Positions 38,571 through 46,362 of a DNA stretch of 64,000 bases are shown piece after piece (position 1 is the first letter of the stretch; each line of letters opens with the position of its first letter). The notes beneath the pieces are model-generated. The model was not told the origin of the DNA. It ran no database searches and saw only the letters and a list, made by a program, of their open reading frames with translations. Origin of the DNA: Clostridium sp. MB40-C1 (lineage in GTDB: Bacteria > Bacillota > Clostridia > Clostridiales > Clostridiaceae); contig NZ_CP133189.1 in NCBI RefSeq assembly GCF_030913655.1, positions 2,170,001 to 2,234,000 of the forward strand, read 5' to 3'. The translations under genes were made by a program, and so were the position numbers.

Positions 38571-39652
38571 TTTCTTCTCCATACAAAATAAAGTATTAAT
38601 ATTGTACTAATCACTAATACAATTACACCTCTAAATAACATAATCATATCTGGACGATTAAATATGCTATTTGAATTTACTACTCCCTCAACTTCATTGA
38701 CTTTCGGTACTGCCAAACTAAACCCTTCCTTATCTTTTAAACCTAACACAAGTGAATCTGATAAGGTAACTTCTGTAATTACATGAAATTTGTTGTTAAT
38801 AACAGTCTTTATACTAATTTTTTTAGCAGTAGCTTTAGACAAAACTGTCAATCTACCTTCTTCTGTAATTGACACCCCTGCTAAACTTTCTTTTAAATAA
38901 AAAGAAGCCTTATTTTTACCTTTATCTTCTTGTCCATTATTAATTATTAAATTGTATTGAGCAATAGATTCTCCTTCTATAGGTTTCATTACATTTCTAT
39001 CTCCAACTACTTTCAAATTAGAAAACTCTTTTGGAACAGCCAAGTTATTTTCAGAAATCAACTTTAAATCTCCAATTTCTATATTCTGAATAATATTTTC
39101 CGCAGTAGTAGTAATGATACCAAAAGATATAACATTTTTTAAATTATCTTTAGTTAATCCAAGACTTTCAAGTGGAATATGGGCTGTCCCTAGAAAACTA
39201 TTGTCCAGTTGAAATAATCCTTCTTTAACATGTATAATCTCCATCTCTCCTGATTTATCTTTTTTTAGTAGCACAGTTCTATCCTGTTTTACTTTAAGAT
39301 AACTTCCATCTTTTATAATAACAAAAAAATTAATTTTAATAGGCTTTTTTGACAAGTTTTTTATATAAAAAGATACTTCTCCATAAGAAGACCAATCTAC
39401 ATGATTCTTAACATAAATTTCAGATGTATAATAACTCTTTTTTAAACCTTCTGTGTTTGTTTTTAACAGTATATGCCCATTTTCCTTGATACTTTCTAGC
39501 GTACTGTGTCCACCTTTATTTTTAACTGTTATACTGTTAATTGAAAGAGGTATAACAGACTCTAAAGCATACACAGTTAAATGAAAACATAGAATCATCA
39601 GGATAGATATACAATAAACCAAAATCTTTGTAGTCTTTTTTCTATACGACAT
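38546..39652 (-). CDS. Surface protein of the cellulose operon
   Basis: 368 aa. Signal peptide (about 1-29, ending VYALES), a predicted beta-rich extracytoplasmic region, and a C-terminal membrane helix (about 338-358) followed by the basic tail RRKWQKENIS. The segment from about 50 to 190 reads like a jelly-roll carbohydrate-binding fold, and a second beta-sandwich follows (about 210-310). I do not recognise a named family. Its place between the synthase and the cellulase suggests a BcsB-like role in guiding or binding the nascent glucan. GGAGGGGAAT precedes ATG 39652. Confidence 0.75.
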   Translation of the reverse strand: MSYRKKTTKILVYCISILMILCFHLTVYALESVIPLSINSITVKNKGGHSTLESIKENGHILLKTNTEGLKKSYYTSEIYVKNHVDWSSYGEVSFYIKNLSKKPIKINFFVIIKDGSYLKVKQDRTVLLKKDKSGEMEIIHVKEGLFQLDNSFLGTAHIPLESLGLTKDNLKNVISFGIITTTAENIIQNIEIGDLKLISENNLAVPKEFSNLKVVGDRNVMKPIEGESIAQYNLIINNGQEDKGKNKASFYLKESLAGVSITEEGRLTVLSKATAKKISIKTVINNKFHVITEVTLSDSLVLGLKDKEGFSLAVPKVNEVEGVVNSNSIFNRPDMIMLFRGVIVLVISTILILYFVWRRKWQKENIS

Positions 39653-39745
39653 ATTCCCCTCCATTATATATATAAATTCTGTTTTAAATTTTGAATTCAT
39701 TATAATGAGAAATTATACAAAATCAATACTTTCTTAAAACATAAC

Positions 39746-42136
39746 CTATATATAAGACATTTCATCTAATTCATCTGAAATAGAATTTTTATTATCTATA
39801 CTTGTTTTTTCATTTTCTTCAAGTAATTTCTTTGAATTATCAATCCATCTTCTTAAAATAGCTTCAAAATTTTTATCTTCTGAAAAAGATTCATATTCTG
39901 TAATTTTGTACAGCTTATCTTTTGTGCTGTTAAAAGATGTAACAAAGTTACAATTTAATTTTATATCATTCTCTAATAGTATAATTAAATTCTTTGGCTC
40001 TACAATACCTGTGTCAATTCTCATATACTCATAATTAAAGTCTTTCAATATAACTGATCCATAATCCAAAGCCTCAACTGATTCATTCAAACTAACTCTA
40101 GCCAATTTTCTATTAGACATTCTTTCCTTTTCAGCTCTTTTAAATGTATTCATTTTAAGATCCTCAAATATACTTCCATCTTTATCTAATATTTGAGGTA
40201 AAGACGGTACTCTATCGTAAATTATCTGTAAAAGCTGTTGTCTATCTTTTTCATCTATTTCAACAATTTGGAAAGAATATTTCCAATAATCCTTTATATT
40301 TGATACATGGATTGTTTTTGCTTTAAAATAGCTTGTATATCTTTCTGTTTTTAAAGTTATTAAACACTCTGTTTTATAATCAATATACTTAGGAAAATCT
40401 AGTACAACTGAAAATCCTTCTTCTGAAATATCATGAGTTAAACAATCTATGTCGCAATTATTATTCTTAATTTGGCAACTAACATTTGCCATAGTACGTT
40501 CGTATTGTCTATAATTTTTTCTTCCTTTCATAAAGAAAATCGACATTATAATATTATAAAGATTTATTACTAACCAAAATAAAACTACTATCATTGCAAT
40601 AGAACCAGTATTAAAAGTCCATCTTATACAATTTGCAATACCAATTACAGATAATATCGCAAAAAACATATGGGGCAACGTATGCATAATCTGATATCTT
40701 TTATGATCTTCTACCTTATCCTTACGTGTAACTGAAAATGTCCTTTTTGAAATACAAAACATTTCTAAAAGAACTGGAATAAATAATGATGGGAATAAAA
40801 TATTTTCATAAACGTTTGTCCATTTATTATTACGAATATTTCCTGATAATTTTTTAATACATGTATTTGTAAGTAAATACATTGGTAGCCAAAATAAAAT
40901 AACTTCAAATAATGTGCATTTTACAACAATGACATTAAAAACACTAAATAAAATAGGTGCCATTATATAAATCAACCTTTTTAACGGGAAAAGCCAATAT
41001 AAAATAGATGCTACATAATTAAGTTTTTGAGATATACTAAGGCCTTTTTTAAAAAGTATATTTTGCTTTCGTCCAGTTTGAATACAACCCCTTGCCCATC
41101 TTTCCCTTTGTTTAATTAAACTTTTCAAATCAGCGGGAGACAATCCTGAGGCATGTACCTCATTTACTGCATAACACTTATATCCTTTACTTTGAATTAA
41201 TATACCAGTTGCAAAATCTTCTGTTATAACTCTCGTACAAAAGCCCCCTATGTCTTCTAAAGCTTTTCTTGAAATTATAGTATTGGAACCTCCATATATA
41301 ACAGAATTCGATTTGTTTCTCCCTACTTGAATATCTCTATAAAAATAATCCTGTTCATTTGGAATTCTATTTTCTGAATAAAGATTAAACTGGAATAAAT
41401 CTGGATTGTAAAAGCTTTGAGGTGTTTGTACAAATCCAACCTCGTCTTCCATGTAAAAATAAGGGACGCATGAAATTAAGAAATCATGAGTTGGAATCAT
41501 ATCGGCATCCATTGTAACGATAAGCGGTGATGATGTGTGTGCCATTGCATTGTTCAAATTTCCTGCTTTTGCATGTTTTCTTTCAGTTCTTGTTATATAT
41601 CCTATATTCATTTTGTTACATAAATCTCTCATCTCTTGACGATTACCATCATCACATAAATATAAATGAATTTTAGACTTGTCTTTATAATCCATATTTA
41701 AACAAGCATTAATTGTTTTATATAATAATTCAACAGGCTCATTATATGTGGCTATAAATACGTCTATTTCAGGGTATTTTTCATCTTCTATCTTAGGCGG
41801 TTTAGGACATTGTACATTAGTCATATTATAAAAATGAATACTTGCTTCAAACATACCTATAATTTCTATAGCTAAAAGATAAATTCCTGAAATAATTGCA
41901 ATTTTTCCATATCCAAAAGGAATTGTGAAAAAAATTCTCCACCCTAAATAAATTAGAGAAGCAATTACAGTAGCAATAACTAAAATTTTATTTTTTGTAC
42001 TTTTAAGATTCAAAAAATCACCTTCTTTTATAAAATCAAATAATTTATCTTTGGTATTTTTTCTACCCCTGTAACACATCCAAAAAATTAATAATAGCAT
42101 TAATATAACGCTATTATTATAAACATAAAAATCCAT
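39746..42136 (-). CDS. bcsA: Cellulose synthase catalytic subunit with PilZ domain
   Basis: 796 aa. Membrane helices at the N-terminus (about 10-24, 50-70, 78-96), a GT2 catalytic domain with DDG (162-164), DAD (210-212), TED (305-307) and QRERW (343-347), more helices (about 385-535), then a PilZ domain with RxxxR (R543, R547) and DISEEG (569-574), which bind c-di-GMP. A further ~150-residue C-terminal region is not recognised. It polymerises UDP-glucose and secretes the chain. No good ribosome site precedes ATG 42136, so translation may be weak or the start different. First gene of a five-gene operon like the clostridial ccs locus. Confidence 0.93.
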   Translation of the reverse strand: MDFYVYNNSVILMLLLIFWMCYRGRKNTKDKLFDFIKEGDFLNLKSTKNKILVIATVIASLIYLGWRIFFTIPFGYGKIAIISGIYLLAIEIIGMFEASIHFYNMTNVQCPKPPKIEDEKYPEIDVFIATYNEPVELLYKTINACLNMDYKDKSKIHLYLCDDGNRQEMRDLCNKMNIGYITRTERKHAKAGNLNNAMAHTSSPLIVTMDADMIPTHDFLISCVPYFYMEDEVGFVQTPQSFYNPDLFQFNLYSENRIPNEQDYFYRDIQVGRNKSNSVIYGGSNTIISRKALEDIGGFCTRVITEDFATGILIQSKGYKCYAVNEVHASGLSPADLKSLIKQRERWARGCIQTGRKQNILFKKGLSISQKLNYVASILYWLFPLKRLIYIMAPILFSVFNVIVVKCTLFEVILFWLPMYLLTNTCIKKLSGNIRNNKWTNVYENILFPSLFIPVLLEMFCISKRTFSVTRKDKVEDHKRYQIMHTLPHMFFAILSVIGIANCIRWTFNTGSIAMIVVLFWLVINLYNIIMSIFFMKGRKNYRQYERTMANVSCQIKNNNCDIDCLTHDISEEGFSVVLDFPKYIDYKTECLITLKTERYTSYFKAKTIHVSNIKDYWKYSFQIVEIDEKDRQQLLQIIYDRVPSLPQILDKDGSIFEDLKMNTFKRAEKERMSNRKLARVSLNESVEALDYGSVILKDFNYEYMRIDTGIVEPKNLIILLENDIKLNCNFVTSFNSTKDKLYKITEYESFSEDKNFEAILRRWIDNSKKLLEENEKTSIDNKNSISDELDEMSYI

Positions 42137-42260
42137 TGAGATTAAAAGTTGTATTAGAAATTATATTGCTGTTTTAAAGAAATGAATTAACTAATTTTAT
42201 TTTTACATATTTCTACATTCTTCCATATAATCATATATAATTCTACTAGATATGCCTTTA

Positions 42261-42289
42261 ATTTTAAATTGAAATGAAATAACTTGCAA
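42261..42289 (-). promoter_or_regulatory. Candidate promoter of the cellulose operon
   Basis: Minus strand TTGCAA (42284-42289), 17-bp spacer, TAAAAT (42261-42266). Predicted leader about 118 nt. Confidence 0.45.
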
Positions 42290-42405
42290 GAGCTTTTTTA
42301 TATTTATATAAAAAATTGTATAATTTTTTTCTATAATTTTAATATATTTATGAATTTAAATCCTTTTAATAGTTAAGCTTAAAATTATGTATAAAAAATT
42401 AACAT

Positions 42406-42439
42406 AAAAATACACCCTTACGAGTAAGGATGTATTTTT
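42406..42439 (-). terminator. Intrinsic terminator of the 4-TM gene
   Basis: 16-bp stem with one mismatch (42406-42421 with 42424-42439), T-rich after the stem on the minus strand. It lies 112 bp beyond the stop of the upstream membrane-protein gene. Confidence 0.75.
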
Positions 42440-42550
42440 CTAGATAAAACTAAGCCTCATCTAATGATCTCTTTTATCAATTAATGTATTATCATCAACA
42501 AAATTTATATATATATATATATGAACTTTTTAAATTATAGGAGTCTTATA

Positions 42551-43045
42551 TTAAGACATAGCCTTTTTATAAGCTTTTTTCCATGAAGCAACTCCGAATA
42601 TAGCTCCAATTACAGCAGCAATAACTGTACTTATTGCAAAATCTCCTAAAAACTCATATAAACTTTTCAAAAATAAATTATGAGCACTAAAATTTATCAT
42701 AGATAACACTATTACAAGATTTATACTTGTATTAATTATAATGTTTTTCTTATACTTTTTAGGGTTTTCTTCTTTGAAATCATATGCCATACTATTAATT
42801 TTCCATGTAAAATAAACTACTGCATATGTATAAACTGTACCTATAATAAAAGGTATAACAAAGATAGTTAACAAATATCTGTATGCATTCATTGGAATCT
42901 TCTTTTTCATAATCATACATACATTAAAAAGTCCTGAACTCAATATAACTGTAATAATTAGTGTTTTCCACATTTTTAGTACGTAATCTTTTCTTCCCCT
43001 TGCTTTTACTTTAATCCATTCTTCTTTTGACAATAAAAAATCCAT
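42551..43045 (-). CDS. Hypothetical 4-TM membrane protein, 164 aa
   Basis: Unrecognised. Four hydrophobic segments at about 26-47, 55-78, 102-121 and 136-156, with a charged N-terminus (MDFLLSKEEWIKVKARGRKD) and a basic C-terminus (SWKKAYKKAMS). The size and topology resemble small immunity or transport-accessory proteins, but nothing identifies it. GAGGTGA stands before ATG 43045. This ribosome site overlaps the stop of a possible 42-codon ORF immediately upstream, so the two would be co-transcribed. Confidence 0.8.
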   Translation of the reverse strand: MDFLLSKEEWIKVKARGRKDYVLKMWKTLIITVILSSGLFNVCMIMKKKIPMNAYRYLLTIFVIPFIIGTVYTYAVVYFTWKINSMAYDFKEENPKKYKKNIIINTSINLVIVLSMINFSAHNLFLKSLYEFLGDFAISTVIAAVIGAIFGVASWKKAYKKAMS

Positions 43046-43057
43046 TATTTATTCACC

Positions 43058-43186
43058 TCATTTAATATTTATCCTATGTCTGTCCATTCCAATACTCCCA
43101 TTACCTTTAAAGTTGGAGTAAAGGATAGAGCCACCAGCCATCGTGGATAACAGATTTTTGTTTATCTTTAGTATACATTTTACCAT
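43058..43186 (-). CDS. Possible 42-aa peptide with double-glycine-like leader, or structured RNA
   Basis: A frame from ATG 43186 to TGA 43058 encodes a peptide beginning MVKCILKINKNLLSTMAGG. Hydrophobic residues at -4, -7 and -12 from the Gly-Gly resemble leaders cut by C39-peptidase ABC exporters. Against translation: no ribosome site. The stretch from about 43070 to 43150 is near 45-50% G+C in a ~25% background and has TTATCC/GGATAA, TACTCC/GGAGTA and CCAC/GTGG pairings. I have an unverified impression of similar strings in several frames in clostridial hypothetical proteins, which would favour a conserved RNA or repeat. Confidence 0.3.
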   Translation of the reverse strand: MVKCILKINKNLLSTMAGGSILYSNFKGNGSIGMDRHRINIK

Positions 43187-43218
43187 TGTTTTATTTTAAA
43201 TCATAGGAATCTTAACCT

Positions 43219-43242
43219 AAAATTAACCTTAAAGTTAATTTT
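43219..43242. promoter_or_regulatory. Inverted repeat upstream of the small ORF
   Basis: AAAATTAAC (43219-43227), 6-nt spacer, GTTAATTTT (43234-43242). On the minus strand, AGGTTAA is also repeated at 11-bp spacing. A regulator site in the shared region between two divergent transcripts is possible. Confidence 0.4.
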
Positions 43243-43267
43243 TACATAATACTATTATTGAAGATTT

Positions 43268-43296
43268 TTGTTAATTTTTAATTATTGTGGTATACT
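43268..43296 (+). promoter_or_regulatory. Plus-strand promoter for a non-coding transcript
   Basis: TTGTTA (43268-43273), 17-bp spacer, TATACT (43291-43296), with TG two bases before the -10. No gene follows for 560 bp. Confidence 0.6.
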
Positions 43297-43302
43297 ATTA
43301 AT

Positions 43303-43609
43303 AGAATCATTATTAATCTAATAAAATTTTCAAACAATAATAAGCTTTCTACAAGAATGTACTTATTAAAATTAGAATGACATTTACATTTTTAATATTA
43401 TGTTTTAAATAACTATTTACTTTGGAATATTTATTTAAAATTTCTTTAGTAGTGCTATGGATATTTTTAATTATTAGTTGATTATTATATTAAATCAACA
43501 TTTTTAAAACATAGCCATTTTTTAGTGCAACTATTATTTTTTAGCTGAGTATCACATTCAAAGATTTAGATATAAAAATATTATTTACCCTTATTAAGGG
43601 TGTTTTTTT
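43303..43609 (+). ncRNA. Candidate small RNA or attenuated leader, about 305 nt
   Basis: Bounded by the promoter at 43268-43296 and the terminator at 43587-43609, with no supported ORF inside. It contains complementary words TATGTTTTAAAT (43399-43410) and TTTAAAACATA (43503-43513). It may be an independent sRNA, or the leader of the gene at 43859 that is transcribed on antitermination. Confidence 0.35.
43587..43609 (+). terminator. Intrinsic terminator in a gene-free region
   Basis: ACCCTT ATT AAGGGT followed by G and seven T. 250 bp upstream of the next plus-strand gene. Confidence 0.8.
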
Positions 43610-43768
43610 ATACCATAGAAATCTTCTCAATACACTTTTATATTATTCCATTCATATGGTTTATCTTTATAATATTTAGTTCAAAACATTTAAGAGAAAT
43701 TTATATAATTACTCTATTTTAATGAATGCAAAGAATATATTCTAAAACTTTCCATAAGTAGCTTAAGG

Positions 43769-43830
43769 ATATGTTTTAAATTGCTTTTCATATTATAGGT
43801 CATGACCATATTGTTAAAACATAGCCTATA
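43769..43830. repeat. TTAAAACATA motif pair and palindrome before the 43859 gene
   Basis: ATATGTTTTAAAT (43769-43781) and GTTAAAACATAGCC (43813-43826) are inverted copies of a dispersed motif. Between them is the 10-bp perfect palindrome GGTCATGACC (43798-43807). TATAAT at about 43829-43834 could be the gene's -10. Confidence 0.45.
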
Positions 43831-43858
43831 TAATAAAATATAAAGGAGATTATTTATA

Positions 43859-44377
43859 GTGAAAAAAAATTACAAAATCAAAAAAACAATATCAATAAAA
43901 CAGTTTATTTCAGAATTTGGTGAAAGTTTATCCAAACATATGAAAAAACGTTTATTAGATTTAGAGGTACGTTCTGTTTTAACAAGAAAAGAGGATAACT
44001 ATAGACTTGATTTAAAACATGTAGAACACACACAATACAATGCAAATAGCAACACCTGTAAAAAAGAATATGCCTATGCCAGCTTTATAATAATTGATGA
44101 TACATTGTATTTTTCAGAAAAATGCTTAGAAAGTGATACAGTTATGCAATCACCTATTGTAAATACTATATACAATAATTTAGATAGTGCAAATATGGTT
44201 TGTGATAAAGATATTAATGCAAAATTAGTAGATGATGATAATATTGACTACATAATAGATACTATATTAACTGTGTGTCCTGACGTATCTCAAAAATATA
44301 TAGACATTGTACATCAAATGACATCTCTTGCAGAAAGCAGTACAAGAGGAGTCTCTTATGGAAAACTCTCTCTATAA
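43859..44377 (+). CDS. Hypothetical protein, 172 aa
   Basis: Unrecognised cytosolic protein with a basic N-terminus (KKNYKIKKTISIKQF) and an acidic C-terminal half (NAKLVDDDNIDYIIDTIL). No signal peptide or membrane segment. Starts with GTG 43859, nine bases after AAAGGAGA. It has an unusually long, structured upstream region with a possible attenuator. It ends at a perfect terminator shared with the convergent phosphoesterase gene. Confidence 0.75.
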   Translation: MKKNYKIKKTISIKQFISEFGESLSKHMKKRLLDLEVRSVLTRKEDNYRLDLKHVEHTQYNANSNTCKKEYAYASFIIIDDTLYFSEKCLESDTVMQSPIVNTIYNNLDSANMVCDKDINAKLVDDDNIDYIIDTILTVCPDVSQKYIDIVHQMTSLAESSTRGVSYGKLSL

Positions 44378-44407
44378 AGCCTGCTAATAATTTACTCTGT
44401 AAAAAAG

Positions 44408-44446
44408 AATTCTCAGTATGATTGGTATTTAATCATACTGAGAATT
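44408..44446. terminator. Bidirectional terminator
   Basis: Perfect 16-bp stem (44408-44423 with 44431-44446), loop GGTATTT, T-runs on both sides. It abuts the stop codon of the minus-strand phosphoesterase gene. Confidence 0.92.
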
Positions 44447-44447
44447 T

Positions 44448-45341
44448 TTACTGAAAATAAGCCTGAAGTTTTTCAGGACCCGATATTATTCCTCTACTTA
44501 CATATAGTGTGCCATCATCTTTCGTTTCAACACTCCATTTTATAAGCATTATCTCACCATTTTTAATTTCAATTCCTGTTATACACCTTGGATGAACACA
44601 GCTTCCATCATTAAAATATGGAACTTCATTAGCACTTGGAAACCTAGGTCTATGTGTATGTCCCGTAATAATTATTTGCTTACTTACTTTTGCCCATCTT
44701 ATAATCTTTCGCTCTATAATTTTTTTCTTTTTATAATTTTTAGCAGCACTTGTTGGATCCTTAATCCCTAAATATAACGTTAGAGGTCTCCATATATATC
44801 TAACTAAAAACCTGCTAATTGGCCAAAGCTGATCATTAATTAAATCTCCTTGATGTCCATGTACAACAAAAATCTTATTTTTTATGTTTAAATACTTTAA
44901 AATTAACCCCTCATAAACTTGAATTTTATCAAATAAAGGCTTCCATTGTTCTTTTCTTGTATCATAGTAATAATATAAATTTTTTTTAACATATTTTTCT
45001 TTCCTTTTTACAATATCATGATTACCCCAAATCATATAAAGTCTATTATCCTTATAAAACTTACTCATTAAATCAAAAATATTACTATGGGTCTGCCTTA
45101 TCTCTTCAAACTTTCTATTTTCCCAAAGTTCATCCCCATCTCCAATTTCAACGTATATATAATCGTTCTTATAATAATAATTTAACGCAGTAAACAAAAG
45201 ATTTTGATTATGAGCGAAATCATCTGCCCAAGTATTGTCACCTCTGTGGCAATCACTAATTAATATAATCTTAGATGAATCATCAATTGTTATTTCTTTT
45301 GACATATTAAAAACTTTACTTAACCTTTTAGAAGTAAACAT
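44448..45341 (-). CDS. Calcineurin-like metallophosphoesterase
   Basis: 297 aa. All metal-ligand motifs of the family are present in order: DCHRGD (30-35), GDGDELWEN, WGNHD, VHGHQGD and GHTHRPRF. The spacing, and the HGHQGDL motif, resemble UDP-2,3-diacylglucosamine hydrolase-like phosphoesterases, but a Gram-positive has no lipid A, so the substrate is unknown. Cytosolic, no signal peptide. Ribosome site AAGGGG before ATG. Read in the same direction as the following MBL-hydrolase gene but separated by about 115 bp. Confidence 0.88.
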   Translation of the reverse strand: MFTSKRLSKVFNMSKEITIDDSSKIILISDCHRGDNTWADDFAHNQNLLFTALNYYYKNDYIYVEIGDGDELWENRKFEEIRQTHSNIFDLMSKFYKDNRLYMIWGNHDIVKRKEKYVKKNLYYYYDTRKEQWKPLFDKIQVYEGLILKYLNIKNKIFVVHGHQGDLINDQLWPISRFLVRYIWRPLTLYLGIKDPTSAAKNYKKKKIIERKIIRWAKVSKQIIITGHTHRPRFPSANEVPYFNDGSCVHPRCITGIEIKNGEIMLIKWSVETKDDGTLYVSRGIISGPEKLQAYFQ

Positions 45342-45455
45342 TTATTACCCCTTAATATAATTGCTATATAATATACTACTTTTTATTTAAAGTGCTACTA
45401 TTTATTCTATGAATAAATAGATTATTGGATACTAAAAACCAAATTAGATTGACCT

Positions 45456-46304
45456 TTAAATATTTACTTCTGAACCTGTTCTAATATACTCTATCTTATC
45501 TCCCAAAATATTTTTTAATTTTTTATATGCTTTTTCCCCTGTACAGTGTCCTGTATAAATTTTTTCTACTTTATCCTCAATAATCTTTTTAGCAATTTCA
45601 TCAATTTCCTCTCGTGAAGCACTTAATGACTTTATTATAGGTAATGTAACTAAATGAAATCCTCCAATAACAGCTTTTATATTTATATGAGGAAAAGCAT
45701 TTTTTGATGTTTCTATAATATTAGATATACCATTATGAGAACATCCTGCAAATATACATATACCCTCAGCCTCTTTTATAATCATAATTAACTCGTGGTG
45801 AAACTTATCTAGAACTAGTTTATTTCCTTCTTTAACATATAAATATTTGTTTCCTCTCGGAACTTTATATTGCTTGTCTATATCTGTGATAATAAAAATT
45901 CCATCCATTATTTCTGTAAAACTATCTACATAATTAATTCTGCTAGAATATTCATCAAATACTTTTCTGTCAATTGAAACATTAAAATTAAAGTTAAAAT
46001 AACAAAAATAATATTCCTTTTGAGCATTTCTTTTCATATATACTTTTGCTTTACTATTTATTTTGAAAAACTCTAAAAGTCCACCGCCATGATCACCATG
46101 TCCATGAGAAATAACTACAACATCAACCTTTTCTAAGTCAACCCCTAGCTTTCCTGCATTGTTAATAAAATTTCCTCTTCTACCTGTATCAAAAAGTATA
46201 CGTTTATTACCTTTTTCTATATAAAGACACAACCCCTGTTCACTAATTAACTCATGTGAAGAATTCTTATTCTTAGTGTTTTCTATAAGTGTGATTATTT
46301 TCAT
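45456..46304 (-). CDS. MBL-fold metallo-hydrolase
   Basis: 282 aa. Metallo-beta-lactamase fold with HGHGDH at 67-72 (di-metal site), AGCSHNGISNI and YTGHCTGEKAY supplying later ligands. The arrangement, including GCSH and TGHC, matches the subgroup often annotated as related to the archaeal dihydropterin-RFA-P synthase; the bacterial members lack an assigned substrate. Cytosolic. AAAGGAGACTTT precedes ATG. No operon partner is evident; the ABC permease gene lies 58 bp upstream on the same strand. Confidence 0.88.
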   Translation of the reverse strand: MKIITLIENTKNKNSSHELISEQGLCLYIEKGNKRILFDTGRRGNFINNAGKLGVDLEKVDVVVISHGHGDHGGGLLEFFKINSKAKVYMKRNAQKEYYFCYFNFNFNVSIDRKVFDEYSSRINYVDSFTEIMDGIFIITDIDKQYKVPRGNKYLYVKEGNKLVLDKFHHELIMIIKEAEGICIFAGCSHNGISNIIETSKNAFPHINIKAVIGGFHLVTLPIIKSLSASREEIDEIAKKIIEDKVEKIYTGHCTGEKAYKKLKNILGDKIEYIRTGSEVNI

Positions 46305-46362
46305 AAAGTCTCCTTTATATTAGCTAATATTTAATCTTTTAGACTCACAATATACTCAACTA

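Larger units (their letters stand above)
42137..42550. other. 414-bp region upstream of the cellulose operon
   Basis: Very A/T-rich. It holds the candidate operon promoter (42261-42289) and the terminator of the upstream gene (42406-42439). I looked for a c-di-GMP riboswitch (GEMM-I conserved GGCAAACC and GCAAAGCC words) on the minus strand and found none. No ORF seen. Confidence 0.5.

Noticed and set aside
42137-42550. c-di-GMP riboswitch upstream of the cellulose synthase
   Set aside because: Expected because the operon is PilZ-controlled, but the conserved GEMM words were not found on the minus strand.
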